Source: Glycomyces sp. YM15 | Lineage (GTDB): Bacteria > Actinomycetota > Actinomycetes > Mycobacteriales > Micromonosporaceae | Direction: 5' to 3' | DNA length: 64,000 bases | Assembly: GCF_016918015.1 (NCBI RefSeq) | Contig: NZ_JAERMK010000008.1 | Coordinates: 124,001 to 188,000, forward strand | Notes under the pieces: model-generated | Told to the model about the DNA's origin: nothing | What the model saw: only the letters and a program-made list of their open reading frames with translations | Database searches by the model: none | Position numbers and translations under genes: made by a program | In this document: in pieces, positions 62,836 through 64,000 of the stretch | Layout: every line of letters begins with the position of its first letter | Numbering within the stretch: the first letter of the stretch is position 1

Positions 62836-64000
62836 CTAGTCCTGCAGGGTCACCGTCTTGACGCCCTTGGCGCCGACCGATTCCTTGATGCGGCCGAGCA
62901 GTTCGGACGGCACCGGGGCGTCGAGGGCCATCGCCATGACCGCTTCGCCGCCGGCGGCCTTGCGGGCCACCTGCATCGCCGCGATGTTGATGCCCAGGTC
63001 GCCGAGCGCGCCGCCGATGAGGCCGACGACGCCGGGCCGGTCGGTGTAGCGCAGGAACAGCAGCGAACCGTCCAGGTCGATGTCGAGCTCGAAGCCGTCG
63101 ATCTCGGTCAGGCGCAGGCCGCCGTGCGGGCCGGGGCTGATCGTGCCCGACACCGTGAGGCTCCGGCCGTCGACGAGCGCGCCGCGCAGCGTCAGCAGCG
63201 TCTGGTACTCCGGCGATTCCTTGGTGGCGAACAGGCCGACCTCGACACCGCGCTGGTCGGCCACGAGCGGGGCGTTCACGTAGGTGACCGAGTCGGCCAC
63301 GTCCACGAACAGGCCCTTGGTGGCAGCGAGCTGCAGCACCGTGACGTCGTGGTCGACGACGTCGCCGCGGACCTCGACCGTCAGCGACTGCACCGGCGCG
63401 CCGGTGAGCGCGTTGAACGTGCGGCCCAGGCGCTCGGCGAGCGGCAGCAGCGGGCGCACGTCCTCGTGGACGACACCCCCGGCCTGCACGTTCGCGGCGT
63501 CCGGTACGAACTCGCCGGAGAGGGCGAGGCGGACGCTCTTGGCGACCGCGAGACCCGCGTTGTCCTGCGCCTCACGGGTGGAGGCGCCCAGGTGCGGGGC
63601 CGCCACCACGTTGTCGAGGGCGAACAGCGGCGAGTCGGTGCACGGCTCCTTGACGAACACGTCGAGGCCGGCGGCGGCCACGCGACCGTCCTGCAGTGCC
63701 GCCGCGAGCGCCTCTTCGTCGATGAGGCCGCCGCGCGCGGCGTTGACGATCCGCACGCCGGGCTTGACCTTGTTGAACGCGTCCTCGCCGAGGATCCCGA
63801 CGGTCTCGGGGGTCTTCGGCAGGTGGATCGTGATGAAGTCCGCGGAGGCGAGCAGCGTGTCGAGGTCGACGAGCTTCACGCCGAGCTTCGCGGCGATCGC
63901 GGGCTGGGCGTACGGGTCGTAGGCGACGACGTCCATGTCGAAGGCCTGCATGCGGGTCGTGACGAGCTGCCCGATCTTGCCGAAGCCGATGACGCCGAGG
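62836..64000 (-). CDS. serA: D-3-phosphoglycerate dehydrogenase, 5' end outside the window
   Basis: First step of serine synthesis. The frame is open to the end of the window, so the start is missing; about 388 residues are present of roughly 525-530. Present are the Rossmann glycine motif GFGKIGQLV at the very end of the window, INAARGG-like VNAARGGLIDEEAL, DVFVKEPCTDSPL, VVAAPHLGASTREAQ (catalytic His), the long intervening (ASB) domain and the C-terminal ACT domain ending KGVKTVTLQD, which binds serine. This is the long, type 1 actinobacterial SerA. Confidence 0.97.
   Translation of the reverse strand, partial: LGVIGFGKIGQLVTTRMQAFDMDVVAYDPYAQPAIAAKLGVKLVDLDTLLASADFITIHLPKTPETVGILGEDAFNKVKPGVRIVNAARGGLIDEEALAAALQDGRVAAAGLDVFVKEPCTDSPLFALDNVVAAPHLGASTREAQDNAGLAVAKSVRLALSGEFVPDAANVQAGGVVHEDVRPLLPLAERLGRTFNALTGAPVQSLTVEVRGDVVDHDVTVLQLAATKGLFVDVADSVTYVNAPLVADQRGVEVGLFATKESPEYQTLLTLRGALVDGRSLTVSGTISPGPHGGLRLTEIDGFELDIDLDGSLLFLRYTDRPGVVGLIGGALGDLGINIAAMQVARKAAGGEAVMAMALDAPVPSELLGRIKESVGAKGVKTVTLQD

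Overview
The window is from a high-GC actinobacterium. The evidence is lineage-typical genes (rbpA, whiA, opcA, a WhiB/IdeR-era regulatory style), an IdeR/DtxR-type iron box, a LexA box of the actinobacterial TCGAAC-N4-GTTCGA form, many GTG starts and several apparently leaderless genes. No rRNA, tRNA, phage, insertion sequence or CRISPR array was seen. A Glycomyces/Stackebrandtia/Micromonospora-like genus is a guess only. Most of the window is conserved chromosomal core.

Layout. 1-7674 (+): pentose-phosphate operon tkt(partial)-tal-pgi-zwf-opcA-pgl. 7802-9687 (-): rbpA, a quinone-oxidoreductase-like enzyme and a small Cys-rich protein. 9760-10649: hsp20 divergent from a MerR/HspR-like regulator, sharing a compact promoter region. 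10717-17380 (-): rapZ, an in-frame YvcK-WhiA open reading frame, gap-pgk-tpiA and secG. 17474-20321 (-): uvrC and a RIO-like kinase. 20543-27770 (-): one ABC ATPase followed by three successive copies of a two-permease cassette, with two PIN-toxin loci sitting between copies 2 and 3. 27822-31090 (-): a DCC oxidoreductase and a tandemly duplicated pair (small anchored protein plus HTTM/VKGC-like membrane protein). 31129-36385 (-): alaS-ruvX-mltG-aroE. 36415-39367 (-): rarA, a Cys-containing membrane protein, a DUF948 protein and a small membrane protein. 39508-43162 (+): iron(III) ABC importer behind an IdeR-like box. 43249-44997 (+): cstA with an operator-like repeat inside its promoter. 45051-50982: lipoprotein, secreted LamG/GH43-like protein, divergent PQQ-type sugar dehydrogenase, Ser/Thr kinase. 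51166-54031 (-): aspS and a SAV_6107-type HEPN gene with a perfect LexA box; degenerate ~32-bp repeats lie between them. 54291-58296: TPR protein, membrane protein, metF, polyprenyl synthase, anchored P/T/E-rich protein. 58395-60181 (-): PrsW-like protease and coupled partner. 60276-64000 (-): ilvE, leuB, serA (partial).

Functionally, the first 17 kb links carbon flux (pentose phosphate pathway, lower glycolysis) with regulators of cell-wall precursor supply and sporulation (RapZ, YvcK, WhiA). The accessory interest is concentrated in the expanded ABC exporter with toxin genes, the duplicated HTTM module, the fused YvcK-WhiA frame, and the SOS-box HEPN gene next to the repeat tract.
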